NCBI GenBank assembly: GCA_037127255.1
Contig: JBANSL010000009.1
Coordinates: 31,947,975 to 32,011,974 of the forward strand
From: Persicaria tinctoria
Taxonomy: Eukaryota > Streptophyta > Magnoliopsida > Caryophyllales > Polygonaceae
Direction of reading: 5' to 3'
Length of the DNA stretch: 64,000 bases
A program made the translations under genes and the position numbers. The notes under the pieces were generated by a model, which ran no database searches, was not told where the DNA came from, and saw nothing but the letters and a program-made list of their open reading frames with translations. This document shows positions 9,075 through 21,310 of the stretch, piece by piece. Numbering within the stretch: position 1 is the stretch's first letter; the number at the start of each line of letters is the position of its first letter.

Positions 9075-10421
9075 ATGAAGATCACATGCCTATTCTCTCC
9101 TTCTGGGTGGGTAATGCTTCCCTCGTCCATGCGAGCCTTGTCTATGGCGGCTTATGAGAAACACAACTCGGTGACGAGCTTTGTCTCGTATTCGTATTCC
9201 AAACCCCGAAAGGGCAGTAAAAACCTATTGAATATCCAGGCTGAGGGAACCTGTTCTCCCAATGATCCCCCTGATGCAAAAAAGTTCATGTGCAGTGAAT
9301 CGTTGGGTTCCTCTCTGTTCCCAATCTTGGAGGTTCTAGATGCTATATTGAATATTGTTTGTAATAATCACCACTCATTCACTCACCTTTTATTTGTGTG
9401 GTTTTGTGAAGTGAAAACCTGTGGGGCGGTCGATTTTGCCCCTCCACAACCCAACCCCCGAAAGGGCATTCAAGTCTTTGTTGAGAACGGGCCATCGGAG
9501 AGGAACTCTACCCTCGATGATTGTACTCAACGACCTCTGGCGGTTTTGGTATCTCGGGAAAAGCCCAGGTACGTCGGATATATACCTTATGTTGAATCTT
9601 TGGTTTCTAAGTTGCCTAGGACCTTGAAATCGACTCTGTGCAAATCTGAGGAGGTCGAGAAGTCGGCCGAAACTGTGGACAAACCAGCAGGTAATAACTT
9701 CTATTATCTCTTGAGTGAATTTTCTTATGTTGCTGTACTGGTGTACGTGTCGTGTCGTGCACAAAATCACACCGTCTATTGGTGTTTGATCAAACCCGTG
9801 ATGGAGATGTATGTCTCATCACCCCCTACCTCCCGAAAGGGTTCAGAGCAAGTTGCGGTCTCCACGACCTCTAAAAGTCTTACAAACGTTTTTGTTGAGA
9901 TAGAGAAAACAAGATTAATATACTTTAGTATGACCCCCGCCTTTCGGCCTCAACATATTAATATACCCAAATGGTATATTAGAAACAACCTGTCTCTCGG
10001 CCACAAGAATGCAATTCTTCTGGTGCACAAGAGATCAAGTCATTTTACACTTGGGTTCATTATAAAGGAGAAAGGGATAGTGAAACACTTTGAGTTACAT
10101 CCTTATTTAATGATCCCCCTCTTTCGATTGAACTTAGTGTGCTATTGTGAAATGCAGCATGTCAACATGGGGTTTGGCTCTTGTCATCCTAGGTGGACTA
10201 AGATAATTGGAGCTTTGCTTGATCTTAAAAATATGCTTAATTTAAAATCCTCCACTCTATCCTCTCGGTGCTGTACAAGAACTCTCTTAACAACTTCCCT
10301 CTCGCTACTCGACCACTACGTGTATCTAAGTCTCCTACCAAACATCATAAAAGAGTATACGGAGCGGTATGGGCAGAATCACATTTTGTTTGCCTATACT
10401 AATACAAAGTGGATATGTTAA
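9075..10421 (+). CDS. candidate LINE ORF1 protein, unrecognised
   Basis: The frame is open from 9033 to TAA at 10419-10421. The first in-frame ATG is 9075, giving about 448 residues. I see no zinc knuckle or RNA-binding motif of the kind usual in plant L1 ORF1, so the role (RNA-binding chaperone of the retrotransposition particle) is inferred only from position and length. Three segments contain a PRKG or SRKG motif, each encoded by CCCGAAAGGG (9205, 9457, 9832). Two of them are followed by a similar VFVE block, hinting at internal duplication. The stop overlaps the ORF2 start by 7 nt (ATGTTAA), which supports a paired ORF1-ORF2 layout. It could also be a fortuitous open frame across 5' leader sequence. 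Confidence 0.45.
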   Translation: MKITCLFSPSGWVMLPSSMRALSMAAYEKHNSVTSFVSYSYSKPRKGSKNLLNIQAEGTCSPNDPPDAKKFMCSESLGSSLFPILEVLDAILNIVCNNHHSFTHLLFVWFCEVKTCGAVDFAPPQPNPRKGIQVFVENGPSERNSTLDDCTQRPLAVLVSREKPRYVGYIPYVESLVSKLPRTLKSTLCKSEEVEKSAETVDKPAGNNFYYLLSEFSYVAVLVYVSCRAQNHTVYWCLIKPVMEMYVSSPPTSRKGSEQVAVSTTSKSLTNVFVEIEKTRLIYFSMTPAFRPQHINIPKWYIRNNLSLGHKNAILLVHKRSSHFTLGFIIKEKGIVKHFELHPYLMIPLFRLNLVCYCEMQHVNMGFGSCHPRWTKIIGALLDLKNMLNLKSSTLSSRCCTRTLLTTSLSLLDHYVYLSLLPNIIKEYTERYGQNHILFAYTNTKWIC

Positions 10422-13400
10422 TACGATATTGGAATTGCAGAGGGATAGGAAAGACAACGTTTTGGACGAACATCCAAGCATGGCGAATAACAGATCATGT
10501 TCAAATGGTAATCTTAGCGGAAACAAAAACTGAAAACCAACCCAATGATAGCCTATGGAAAAGTACTGGATTTACCAATCTTGTTTGGTCACCGGCGGAG
10601 GGGCGAGCAGGGGGTTTAGCAATAATTTGGAACGAAAACTCGCTTATAGACGAAATCTTGTCAGTGGAAATCCATCTCCCTAGAATCACTGGTATAAAAT
10701 ACAACAATACAAGGGAAGGCTTCCAATGTTTATTACTCTTTGTATACGGCCCCCCAAACCCCCGGGACAAAGATGAGTTCTGGAGAACCCTATCACAAGT
10801 AATCACCCAAAGCGACGTCCCCTGCCTAGTCATGGGGGATCTAAATGAAATTAGCCAACCATCGGACAAATGTGGTGGAGCTGAAACCCAGCTGGGCAGA
10901 TTCCAACGACTAGCAGAATTTAAGGATGTGTGCTCTTTGGTGGATATCCCTTCATTCGGTAACCCATTTACTTGGCGGAAAAAACAGAAAGGGCCATATA
11001 ACATTTTGGAGAAACTCGACAGGGTACTAGTTCACCATGAAATAATCAACACTTTCCCTGACCTTGCAACTAAAAATGGATCATTTTCCGAGTCAGATCA
11101 CTGCCCAATCACAATCAACCTATCCAAAAACTCCTCCTTCAAACCACCACCGTTCAAGTTCGAGAACGTTTGGCTACAAAGAAAAGACTTTCGAAATATT
11201 GTGAAACAAGCATGGAGAGCCCCTTGTTCTGGATCTGCTATGTTTCAAATCATGCACAAATCAAAAATCCTTAAACAAAAGGCCAAAGAGTGGAACAAGA
11301 AAACTTTTGGCAATATCTTCCGACAACTGCAGGAGGTTGAGGAATCCCTCATACAATTACAATCAGCTCATGTCACAAACCCTGACCCAAGCACATCCAT
11401 CAAGGAACAAAGTCTGCTCGAAAAAAAAGAGAAACTGCTTCACTTCCACAAAACTTATTGGAGTCAAAGAGCAAAATCTAAACACCTAAAACTAGCAGAT
11501 ACAAATTCATCCTATTTCCATAAAGTAGCTACAGGCCGGAGGAACCGAAAAATAATTAGATCAATCAGTACGGCAGAAGGAACTCAGATTGTGGGGGATG
11601 AAAATATTAAGAAGGAAATCCTAAAAGATTTTGAAAAAAGATTCTGTAGAGAACAAACCTACTCGTCACGCCAGCTCGAGCAATATCTCTCGGGTATCAA
11701 CCCCGTGATTACTGATGAGGAAAACAACTTTCTAACTAAACAACCATTGAATAGTGAAATTAAAAAAGCCGTTTTCTCAATGGGAAACAACAAATCTCCG
11801 GGCCCTGATGGATTCACCGCGGAGTTCTATAAAAAATATTGGGACATTGTAGGTACGGGAATCATTAGAGCTATCAAAGCCTTCTTCCACACTGGTTGTA
11901 TTCTAAAACAGATCAACCACACCTTCATATCACTAATTCCAAAAAATGAGAATCCATCTATGACCACACATTATCGACCGATTAGCCTCTATTCAACCAT
12001 CTACAAAATTATTTCTAAAATTATCACCGAAAGACTTAAAGGGATCTTGGGTAAGATTGTTCACCCACTTCAAGGAGCTTTCGTCTCGGATAGAGCGATC
12101 CAAGATAACATCCTCATTGCACACGAAATCCTCCACTCCTTCAGATCAAGAAAAGGTGCCAAGGGTTGGACTGCGATCAAACTCGATATGGAAAAAGCGT
12201 ACGATAGAGTAGACTGGCAATTTACACGATCAGTTCTTCAAAAATTCGGGTTTCATGATAAGTTTGTGAATTTAATTATGGAATGCGTAACCACAGTCTC
12301 CTTCTCGGTCTTAGTCAACAACGGGCCAACAGAACCCTTCAAACCTACTAGAGGCATACGCCAGGGGGATCCTCTGTCCCCTTTTCTATTCCTTCTTGGA
12401 GCAGAAGTCCTTGCTCGGAAAATCTCAGCGGATGCTGACTCATTCCAGAACAATGTTGGCTTCAAATTTGGACACTCGGGTCCCCGTATTCCCTTTCTCG
12501 CGTTTGCTGATGATATAATCATATTTGCTAAAGGAAGTAGCTCTGCCTGCCTAAAAGTAAAAGAAATTATCGAGGAATACTGTAAATTCTCGGGGCAAAA
12601 AGTTAACTATCATAAATCATCCTTCCAAACAACAAAAGGAATCACGAGAACGCGAGCTAGAGAACTAGAAGGAATCCTTAACATTCCTCTGGAAAGGAAT
12701 TTAGAAAAATACTTGGGATGCCCAATTATTAACGGGAGGGTAACAAAGGATACATTTGGGGAAGTAGTTTGTAAATCGAAAGACCAACTTAGCAAGTGGC
12801 GTGCCAACTCACTCTCGCAACAAGGAAGAGCAACCCTAATCACATCAAATCTATCATCAAAACCCCTATATACTATGCAAAGCTTCATGCTTCCGGCTTC
12901 AATACACAATCAACTCGATCAAATAAACAGAACCTTTTTCTGGAATAAAGATGCACAACATAGCCCGCTTATTAGTTGGGATAAAATATGTAAATCAAAA
13001 GGAGCTGGGGGACTAGGAATACGAAAAGCAAGATACATGAATGAAGCCCTACAACTAAAACTTCTATGGAAAATCCTTGCAGAACCACAAAACTATTGGG
13101 TAAAAATCATACAGTACAAATACCTAAAAGAAAATCACATCCTCACATACAACAGTAAAGGAAATGCCTCATGGCAATGGGCAAAACTTAGGGCCTTGAT
13201 CCCAAAATTCAAATCGGGAATCGTCTGGTCAGTGGGGGATGGAAAATCAATCAAGTTCTGGACAGACAACTGGGTATCTACGACACCCCTGATGGAGAAG
13301 ATTGACACTCAACAAAACATAAATACTACTGAGTCTGTAAGTGAATACATTATGGGAGGACAATGGTGGAAAGAGAAGCTTTTGTCAATTCTACCGAGAA

Positions 13401-13885
13401 ATGTGACAGAGGACATCATTAAAATACCCTTACCAATCAACTCCATTACGGATAGACTCTACTGGTGGCCGGATAAAAAGGGCTGGTTCACAACATCGAG
13501 CGCCTACAATTTCATCACTAGTAGCCATACTATAAACTCGGAGGACTACACCTGGATTTGGAAACTCGATGCCCCGCCAAAAGTTAAAAATTTCTTATGG
13601 AAAATCAAACAACACGGACTACCGACAGCCTCACGCTTATCCCTTAAGGGTGTGGTTGTACCCACAACATGCGTTTTCTGCAATCACCATATGGAAGATG
13701 ATATCCACCTATTTTTAGAATGTCCCATCAACAACTTCCAACGACAATTCTCTAGAGAAATCTCCGACAAAATTAACATGATAATATCTCAAACTAGATG
13801 TATGAACCAAGTATTACACTTACTTGGGACATCTCTATCAAAGGAAAATAAACAAAACATAATATTTAGATGGTGGACCCTATGA
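10415..13885 (+). pseudogene. LINE ORF2 polyprotein: endonuclease, reverse transcriptase, zinc-binding segment
   Basis: The start is the ATG at 10415 (MLIRYWNCRG), the usual beginning of plant L1 ORF2. Residues of about 1-235 form an APE-type endonuclease (WNCRG, AETKT, GDLNE, SDHCPI). About 460-740 is the reverse transcriptase, with GPDGFTAEFYKKYW, GIRQGDPLSPFLF and the catalytic FADD block in AFADDIIIFAKG. About 1010-1110 is the zf-RVT segment (CVFCNHH...H-x-F-x-ECP). It nicks target DNA and primes cDNA synthesis there. The frame stops at TGA 13883-13885, probably from TGG because the next codons continue the family sequence (FIRNQVIFRN). A frameshift then moves the RNase H part to another frame. 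Long and otherwise open, so inactivation looks fairly recent. Confidence 0.85.
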
Positions 13886-14550
13886 TTTATTAGAAACCAA
13901 GTAATTTTCAGAAATGCCAGCACTCCGTCAAATGAGGGTTTAAAGAAATTAATTAGGGATAATATCGACAATTGGAAAAGAGCATGCTCATTGGACACAA
14001 CAATCTTAGGGGTGGGCGAGTCGTCCCCCCTAAAAAGGAGAAAATGCAGACAAGAAATAATAAACAGAGGGCCACTCGATGGAAGAAGCCCCCATGGGGA
14101 AAATACAAGTTAAATTTTGATGGATCTTTTATATCAACTAAAAAATGCTCGATAGGTTATATTATACGAGATTGGTTGGGCAACACAGTAAGTATAGGAG
14201 GAAAAGAGATTGGTGGCCAATCCCCATTAATGGCGGAAGCACTTGCCCTTAGATTAGGGGTGGAAAAGGCAAGAGAGCAACGGATCAACAACCTCATCAT
14301 CGAAGGCGACTCTAAGATAATCATAGATTTCTTACGCACACAGACTAACTGCCCATGAGAAATAGAACTTATAATGTCCGACATACAATCCATTATTGCA
14401 GGACTAACAATTTTCGGAGTTTCCCACATTCCCCGCATTGGTAATCAGGTAGCAGATAAGGTCGCACACCTTAGCTACTCTACCAGGGGACCAAATTTAT
14501 ACAACGATATAAGTCTGTTAGACCTCATCCGTCAGGATGCCTTCGGATAG
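13886..14550 (+). pseudogene. LINE ORF2 C-terminal RNase H segment, broken
   Basis: After the TGA the original frame runs for about 35 codons, then homology continues in a second frame from about 13990. It reads WGKYKLNFDGSF...IIRDW...AEALALRLGVEKA...IEGDSK, typical of the plant L1 RNase H domain (catalytic D in NFDGS, E in AEA, D in EGDS). A second TGA near 14355 interrupts CP-x-EIEL. The end LLDLIRQDAFG then stop matches LLDFIRKDVIG in the 24.3 kb fragment. The domain would remove RNA from the RNA-DNA hybrid. Confidence 0.75.
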
Positions 14551-14652
14551 AGCTTAGTTCATCCGAATCTTTACCTAATCAAAAAAAAAAAAAAAAAGAA
14601 GTAAATAACTGACGTTTGTAACTCATGCAAAATTCTTTTCAATAATGTTATA

Positions 14653-14904
14653 CTCTCTCCGATTCAAAATAAGTGACATTTTTTGCTTTCTAAGCAATTT
14701 AATCGATTGATTAATAAAAATTGTTATTAAAAATTGTATTTATTCACAACTTTTAAACTCGCACTTATTAGTTAACAAATTTGGTAAGCATTTAATAAAT
14801 GATAAGATTAGGAAAAAATTGTATAGAACATTAACGATAATTAGTATTTTACTTTAAAAGTTGTATCAAAAGCTAAAACGACAATTATTTTGAATAGGAG
14901 GGAT
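14653..14904. mobile_element. Stowaway MITE with TA target duplication
   Basis: The left end CTCTCTCCGATTCAAAATAA and the inverted right end ATCCCTCCTATTCAAAATAA are terminal repeats of the Stowaway (Tc1/mariner) type. TA is duplicated at 14651-14652 and 14905-14906. The 252-bp element has no coding capacity. Confidence 0.85.
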
Positions 14905-14906
14905 TA

Positions 14907-16808
14907 CCTATATTATTTGCAAACGAGGGAGGATCAAATTATCCCATGCACGATCCTACATATGCGCGCGTGTTATGTGCTCATTACGCTACAAAGCGCT
15001 TAATATAATTAATTTTGACGATGTCCGATGAGATGGGAGCCGCCCAAATCTTAATCGATCGAGAAGAACTTTAATATATTTGTAAAAATAATTAATGTTG
15101 TAAATAAAATATAAAAAATTGTCTATTTCTTGATAAAAAAAAATTGTCTATTTTGGCCTCTATTTGTAAAAACAATCACAAATTAGGATAATAGTGAAAA
15201 GGAATCGCGTCTTTATTTTTATAAATCATTTACTATTTATGTGGGTTTTCTTATGATAATAAATTTTTTTTATAAAATATTAATTTTTAATAATCTCATA
15301 TTTATTATTTTAGTTATAAAAGATTAATTTTATAAAATATTAATTTTATAAAAATTTAATTTATATACACTTATTCTTATCATATACACTTACTTATTTT
15401 GGAAATAATTTCATATTGTAAAAAATTATATTTATATTTTATAAAATTATATTGACATATAAATAAATGTTTATTATGAAAAAATATGTTTTAATATGAG
15501 TCGTCCTTTACCTACTATATTAATATTTTTCTCCTTAGATATGGCCATGGCTCATGAATATGCACGAAACCAGAATTCACAATTATTGTAGGCTAGATTT
15601 ACCTTATACATAACATGTCGTTTTCAATTAATATCGAAATCACCTAGCTAATAACATATATGTATTTGAATATGTGTGTGTGTGATATCAACACTTGTAC
15701 ATTCCTGCTTTCTTCAATAAAATGATGAAATACCATTTATAAAAAGAATAGCTAATATAAATATATATTACACTACTTTACCCTCCGTTTACTTAAAGCA
15801 TAAAATTCATTGATAATCTCATCTGAATCAATAGTATAAATAATGACTTTCTCATATGCACCAACAATAAATCGACAAGAAATCAAATCATCACTCATCT
15901 TAGTTCAATGTTAGTTCTTTAAATATAATAATTGTCATAAATGAAAGATGAATTCATTTTTTGTGTAATTCCAAATGTGAGCTACCATTATCTCTGTTGT
16001 AGAAGTAGAAACAGACAATCATCACCAAACGAACATATTTTTCAACTAAGACAAATGAGATTCTTGTTCTAACAAATTCCTGACAACAGTCTGAAATGTT
16101 GCAGAGATCCTGAAATTCCCCATGTTCAAAGAAGTGATACGAAAAGTTCTCCGACATCCAAATCTAACACATCATTAATTAGGATAATATTTCTCAGTCA
16201 AAATACAAATTTTGTCAATGTCAAATGATTGGAAATTAAATCGAGGATCCAATGAAGAATTAGTAAGAACCAAAAGCGCCCTTGTTTTCTCATTAAATCT
16301 AGTATATTTAGTTCCATCAATTGAAAATCAATTACGGTATAGAATATTTGAACACAATAGTAATGCTCAACGGAAACACAATTTTGTTGTTAAGAAGAAC
16401 GATTGTACCTTTCAAATAAGGAGGATTAATATCTGGAGAAGCAATGATATGTCAAGCACAAAAACGACACAACTAGAAAAGAAATTAAACCAATATATCC
16501 AACCATCTTCTCTCAACTTTTCTAGACAACCTTTCTTGCTTGAAACAAGCTTATTCATGGTGTTTACAATTTTTTGAGACTAGATCTGCAATGACTTACA
16601 AAGAGCACATTGATTCCAATGGTTTTTTCCATCAACAACAAACAAAACACAAAACCAAATGATCTTTGAAAGCTTGCCCATGTATTTTTTCGAGTAAGAT
16701 CAATACATAATTATAAAAGGCCAATATCTAACAACTTTTCAAAAACTGATTTCTAACAGTACTCAACACAAATAATTCTCATTGCGGGTTACTTTGCAAA
16801 ATCATTAA
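14907..16808. other. AT-rich intergenic stretch
   Basis: No gene can be supported. Open frames at 15954-16157 (minus) and 16212-16577 (plus) are AT-rich and match nothing I recognise. They may be remnants of a decayed gene. Confidence 0.35.
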
Positions 16809-19800
16809 GGGCATGTTTGGCATGCACATTTTTTAATCTAGCTTAAGATTATAATCTAGCTTAAGATTATAATCTAGATGATAATTTCAATCCAGCTTAA
16901 GATTATAATCTAGCTTAAAACTAAGCATCTTGTTTGGTATGACCATTGATTATCCAAGCTTTTTGAAGATTAAATTGTCAAATTGCCAAAATGGATCTAT
17001 TTTATTTGATGTATGACTTTAGAATCCGGTCATATTTGGCCCGGACTATAAAGTTTCTTTATAAAAGAGAACTAATACATGACTTTATAGCCTAACAACA
17101 ATCCCGAACTATGAAGCCAAAATCATACATTGTAAATAGGGGTGATATTTTTTTTATCGAGCTTGGTTTTGTGGTCATATTCGGCACACGAGTAATTAGA
17201 CTCATCTCCAAGTTTTGATTCATGCTCGATCTTAGGTACCATTGGTCAATAATCTATTTTTGGGTCACAACATTTGGGTATTCATTAACTAGTTATCTCA
17301 TTTCTTAGTTTGGAGATTCTCATATGACCTCAATCTTCTTCATCACAGACTTGGTGGTGAGGGGATACTTCAATATTTAAAGCAAAATATTTAGATGTGT
17401 GGCCACAAGAAATTAATCTCGGGAAAATACATGAATGAGTGTGCTGAGTTATATATCTAATACATGAATGGGTGTGCTGAATTCATCATAAATCTCAGTC
17501 AAATAGCTAAATCATGACACAACTGAATCAGAATTGATTTAACTTTCATGGACACAGCTTCCAGCAATTGAAGCTAAATCATGACAGCAGCCATATATTT
17601 TGAGCACAACGGAATCATAAATCTCAGTCAAATAACCTTCTGTATAAGAAATGCAAGAAATTTTTAGCACAAGCTGTTTTCTATGAAATCTGTTTTCTCA
17701 AATGCAATATGCATGTTATAAAACAATCATTTTCTGTAAAAATAGTAATAAATTAAGTATGACAACAATACAGAATGCACCAGCTGCTCCTATTGAGGCT
17801 TAGACCTCAGTTCCGCAAAGTAAAGGTGAACAGAAGGCTGAGGAAGAGGGCTGGGTACAACCTTCTGCTAAGAAAGCTGCTAGGAAAGTAATGTTTAGCA
17901 AAGGGGCGCCAATGAGAAGGTAGTGGTTAGTGTAACTTAGCAGAGGGGCTATTTGTCCAACTGGGGCACTGGGCAAGATATTAATGGGTGTGGAGAGGGG
18001 CAACGTATGGGGTTTTCTATCAACTTAATTTCTCTTTTTCTCCTTGATAGCTTGTCAGGTTCCAGCCAATTTTCTCCTCTTCTTATTGCTGCTGCTGCTA
18101 TATAGACAATATTCCATTCATCATATGAAGTGTCAACTTCTCAATTTCACACGTCCTAGAGAACATTTCATGCGTACAAATTTCAGACATAAATTAACAC
18201 AGGGAAAAAAAATGGGAACATCAGTTTTTGGGTCATAGAAGCTTTCACATATATATGTTTCATCATGGATAATAATCTGAACTTAAATGACATATATGTC
18301 TTATCAAATTAAATAACTCATTCGGCAGATAACTATAAGCAATAATAGAGAACCATTATTATTTACAACATGAAGATTTTTGGGCATTCAAGTTTGATAA
18401 CTCAATTATTTGATTGAACCTAGTTCACTTTTAACCCCTATATGTAGACTATAGTGAAGGTCTCAACATTAATTGATTAAATGTAGGTGCATATGCACCA
18501 GATGCTTTAAAATACTATATATGATGATGATTGAGAAATATGCAACTAAGGCAAGGGTTGCTAGCAACACACTATTTGATTGAGAAATATGCAACCGCAA
18601 AGTAAAGGTAGTATTCATTTGCAAAACTGTACATGGCTGCTGACAAGGATTAATAAAAATCATCCCAAACAAAGGCTCAATCTGATTCCTAAGTTGAATG
18701 TATCACATGAGATAAAACATGAATTGCAGTATTCATTTGCAAAACTCTCACAAAAATCCAATAACCATCGAAAAGACCAAAACTGAGGCAAATCTAGATA
18801 GATCAAATCTAATAGGTCCACAGATAATCACCTCGTATAAAACTATACTACCGAGAGGCAATAAAATGAATCCCCGGTAGATACAGCAGATGCAAATCCA
18901 CTGCAAACACCACATTGTCCCAGATAATCACCAAGTCATAAACGAAGAAGGCTTTATGGATGGAAAAATATCAGCGTTTTCTCAAAGTGAAAGAATATCA
19001 TATTGATCAATCAGTTCAAATTACTCCTATTCTTTGACAGTGAAGCACTCACCATCTTCCCAGATCTTTCTCATATTCATAATTGTGAGCTGCATTTTTC
19101 TTGGTGTTGGGTTTGATGAATCAGGCAGGGCAGAGTTGTGATGTTTATTGTGCATCTGCTGACTACAGAGAACTGGCCTATTTTTCCATCATCAATTGTG
19201 GTATTTTCGTCAACTAAAAATGGGATTTGGTGGTCAAAATAAATCTAATTTATTAGTACTGTTCTAAGAGAAACTGGCAGGCATCTAATCTGAGAAAATA
19301 ACTCCTAAATAAGGAGTCAATTTATGTCAACAAATCAAATTTGTAGGAGATAGATGAATCAAAGGCAGACTCAACAATCAAGATAAGTCACAAATCCCCC
19401 ATTGAATCCCTCCAATTGGAGGTACACTCTAGTACTGTAATGTACCCAGATACTACTTCTTACCCTTTTGAACTCCATGAAAAGGAGTGGGAAGTTTATA
19501 AATTAATTTTAAGGTTCACAGTTGATATGTTAATGATACAGTGCTTTGGTAAGCTTTTGGTCGGAAGTGCATTACAATTCACTCTATACAATCCAAGGTA
19601 GGTTTAAATTGAATTAGCACCAGCTAGACTTTGTTAAACTATGCTTGTTAAATTGAATCAGACCATTCCTCAGACTCAAGAACAGAACCCTAAATTGGCC
19701 ATATAAAAATCACAGATGACTCAAACAAGCAATTGGAAGAAGTACATGAAGCCATTCACAGATGACATTTTTACCTGAAGAGAAAGAGAAAGAGTTTGGT

Positions 19801-20203
19801 GGGGAAGGCGAATTGGAACCTGTGAAGAGCCCCTACAAACAAGCAAATAGATTAGTGATTTCAAAACCTTATTGAGAAATCGAATCGATGAGAAACCTCG
19901 TCGCGTTCTCGTCCTGTGCCTCTCATGGAAGGAGAAAGAGGAGCCGAGGACGGAGACGGAAATAGGCGATGATGAAGGGAGCTGCAGATGAATCGTCCTT
20001 TTCAATCTCAAACACTTTGCCATTTCATCCAACGCTTGTTCCAGGGAGATGCGGATGAACCGCTTACAAAGCTTCCGAGGGAGATGAAAGATGAGCGTTT
20101 TGAAAATGCTTTACACTGCCAAACGTGGATATTCAGAGCGTCTTCAAAACGCTTCATCTAACGCTTTATCTAAAGCTGTGAAACGCTTATGCCAAACATG
20201 GCC
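16809..20203. mobile_element. PIF/Harbinger-like element, non-autonomous
   Basis: The left end GGGCATGTTTGGCATGC and the inverted right end GGCCATGTTTGGCATAAGC are terminal repeats of PIF/Harbinger type, with TAA duplicated at 16806-16808 and 20204-20206. Near the left end a 20-odd-bp word (TAATCTAGCTTAAGATTA) is repeated four times. In 3.4 kb I see no transposase (DDE) or Myb-like ORF, only short open frames, so it depends on another copy. An exon-like minus-strand frame at 19721-20032 is unassigned. Confidence 0.7.
17771..17922 (+). pseudogene. LINE ORF1-like C-terminal scrap
   Basis: The frame reads EEEGWVQPSAKKAARKVMFS between stops, reminiscent of the lysine/arginine-rich tail with a GWV motif at the end of some plant LINE ORF1 proteins. 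It sits inside the Harbinger-like element with no reverse transcriptase next to it. Tentative. Confidence 0.25.
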
Positions 20204-20206
20204 TAA

Positions 20207-20710
20207 CTTGCTTTAATTTGATGAGTCATTTTACTAATTAAACAATTAGCACGAGGTATTCATGGATGCGTTCATTTTTCAATTTCTATTTGTTTCTCTC
20301 TTTCTACGTCAAAATCTTTAAAATGTCCAAATATTATCACCCATATGCATCATATCTTTAAACGTACATTCGCACATGCGGACTTGTTGTAAATTAGATG
20401 TCCGAAATTATATTTTATGCTTTGCTGTATTTGTAATATTATTAGTATACTTCTTGTATTGTAATTTCTAACATAATTTCTCAAAATAATTGATTTATTA
20501 TTGAATGTAATTTAATGTGAAAATTATAATTGGTTCAAATAAATTTTTTGTATAGAAAATCAAGAAAACAGTTGAATGTAGCAAATATAGACCTAGTGGA
20601 TATATAGATGTAATTGACAAACGGACTAACGGTTAATCAAAACATAGAAACAAATTAAAAGATAGATTACACTGTACTCATTGGAATCGTTGCTTAAAGT
20701 GCAAACAAAC
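20207..20710. other. AT-rich spacer between Harbinger and TRIM
   Basis: No open frame, RNA or repeat structure stands out. Confidence 0.4.
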
Positions 20711-21207
20711 TGTTAAATCACGCGCCAATCAAGCCGAGCACATAAGCCGAGTGGGGTTTCATCCAAAACCAATTGGTGTTAGGTGGGGTACGGTAGTTCA
20801 CCGGTTAATATGCAAGGCTTGGATTCATTTTCTTATCAATGTGGGATCTTCTACAATCATATTCTCAACACACCCCCCTCAAATGCAACTGTCTGCCCAC
20901 ACATTATTGCCAGTTGCACTTGACGACTCAATGCCTATGGCCGGCCAGCCAATTAGACCAGGAACCCAAACCACACCGCACCCAGCCGAACCTCGGCTCT
21001 GATACCATGTTAAATCACGGTGGGTCATCTGACGTAGGGGGGCACGCACGGCAAGCGCACACACGCCAACCAAGCCGAGCACACAAGCCGAGTGGGGTTC
21101 CATCCTAAAACCAATTGGTTTTAGGTGGGGTATCCCACCGGCTTATATTCAAGGTTTGAATTCATTTTCTAATCAATGTGGGATCTCCCACAATCATATT
21201 CTCAATA
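20711..21207 (-). mobile_element. TRIM (miniature LTR retrotransposon)
   Basis: Two terminal repeats (20711-20870 and 21008-21207) both begin TGTTAAATCACG on the plus strand and carry AAGCCGAGTGGGG, ACCAATTGG and CAATGTGGGATCT. On the minus strand the internal side begins TGGTATCAGAG (21007-20997), the standard primer-binding site for initiator tRNA-Met, directly against the repeat. A purine tract (GAGGGGGG) abuts the other repeat. Flanks CAAAC (20706-20710) and CGAAC (21208-21212) look like a 5-bp target duplication with one change. Internal DNA is only 137 bp, so no proteins are encoded. The right repeat is 40 bp longer because of one extra block near its start. Confidence 0.8.
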
Positions 21208-21310
21208 CGAACACGACTGAGTTGAGAAGAAATGGCCATTTTGATTAAGCTAATTAAAGTGGATAGTTGTGTTTGGTGGGAGGTGTAAGTGGGGTTTGTG
21301 GGGTTTGAAG

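Larger units (their letters stand above)
8694..14597 (+). mobile_element. L1-type non-LTR retrotransposon (LINE), nearly full length
   Basis: A candidate ORF1 overlaps an ORF2 that has an endonuclease, reverse transcriptase and C-terminal zinc-binding segment, followed by a broken RNase H segment and a 17-A tail at 14581-14597. This is the plant L1 order. The 5' end is uncertain (see the flank entry). The copy is inactive: ORF2 is cut by a stop at 13883, a frameshift near 13990-14050 and another stop near 14355. A shorter relative of the same 3' end lies at 23280-24338. Confidence 0.8.

Noticed and set aside
9390..9770. Minus-strand ORF within LINE ORF1
   Set aside because: A shadow. The plus frame is longer and overlaps the ORF2 start in an orderly way.
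10409..10414. LINE ORF2 starting at GTG 10409
   Set aside because: The ATG at 10415 gives the conserved N-terminus MLIRYWNCRG and fits plant initiation better.
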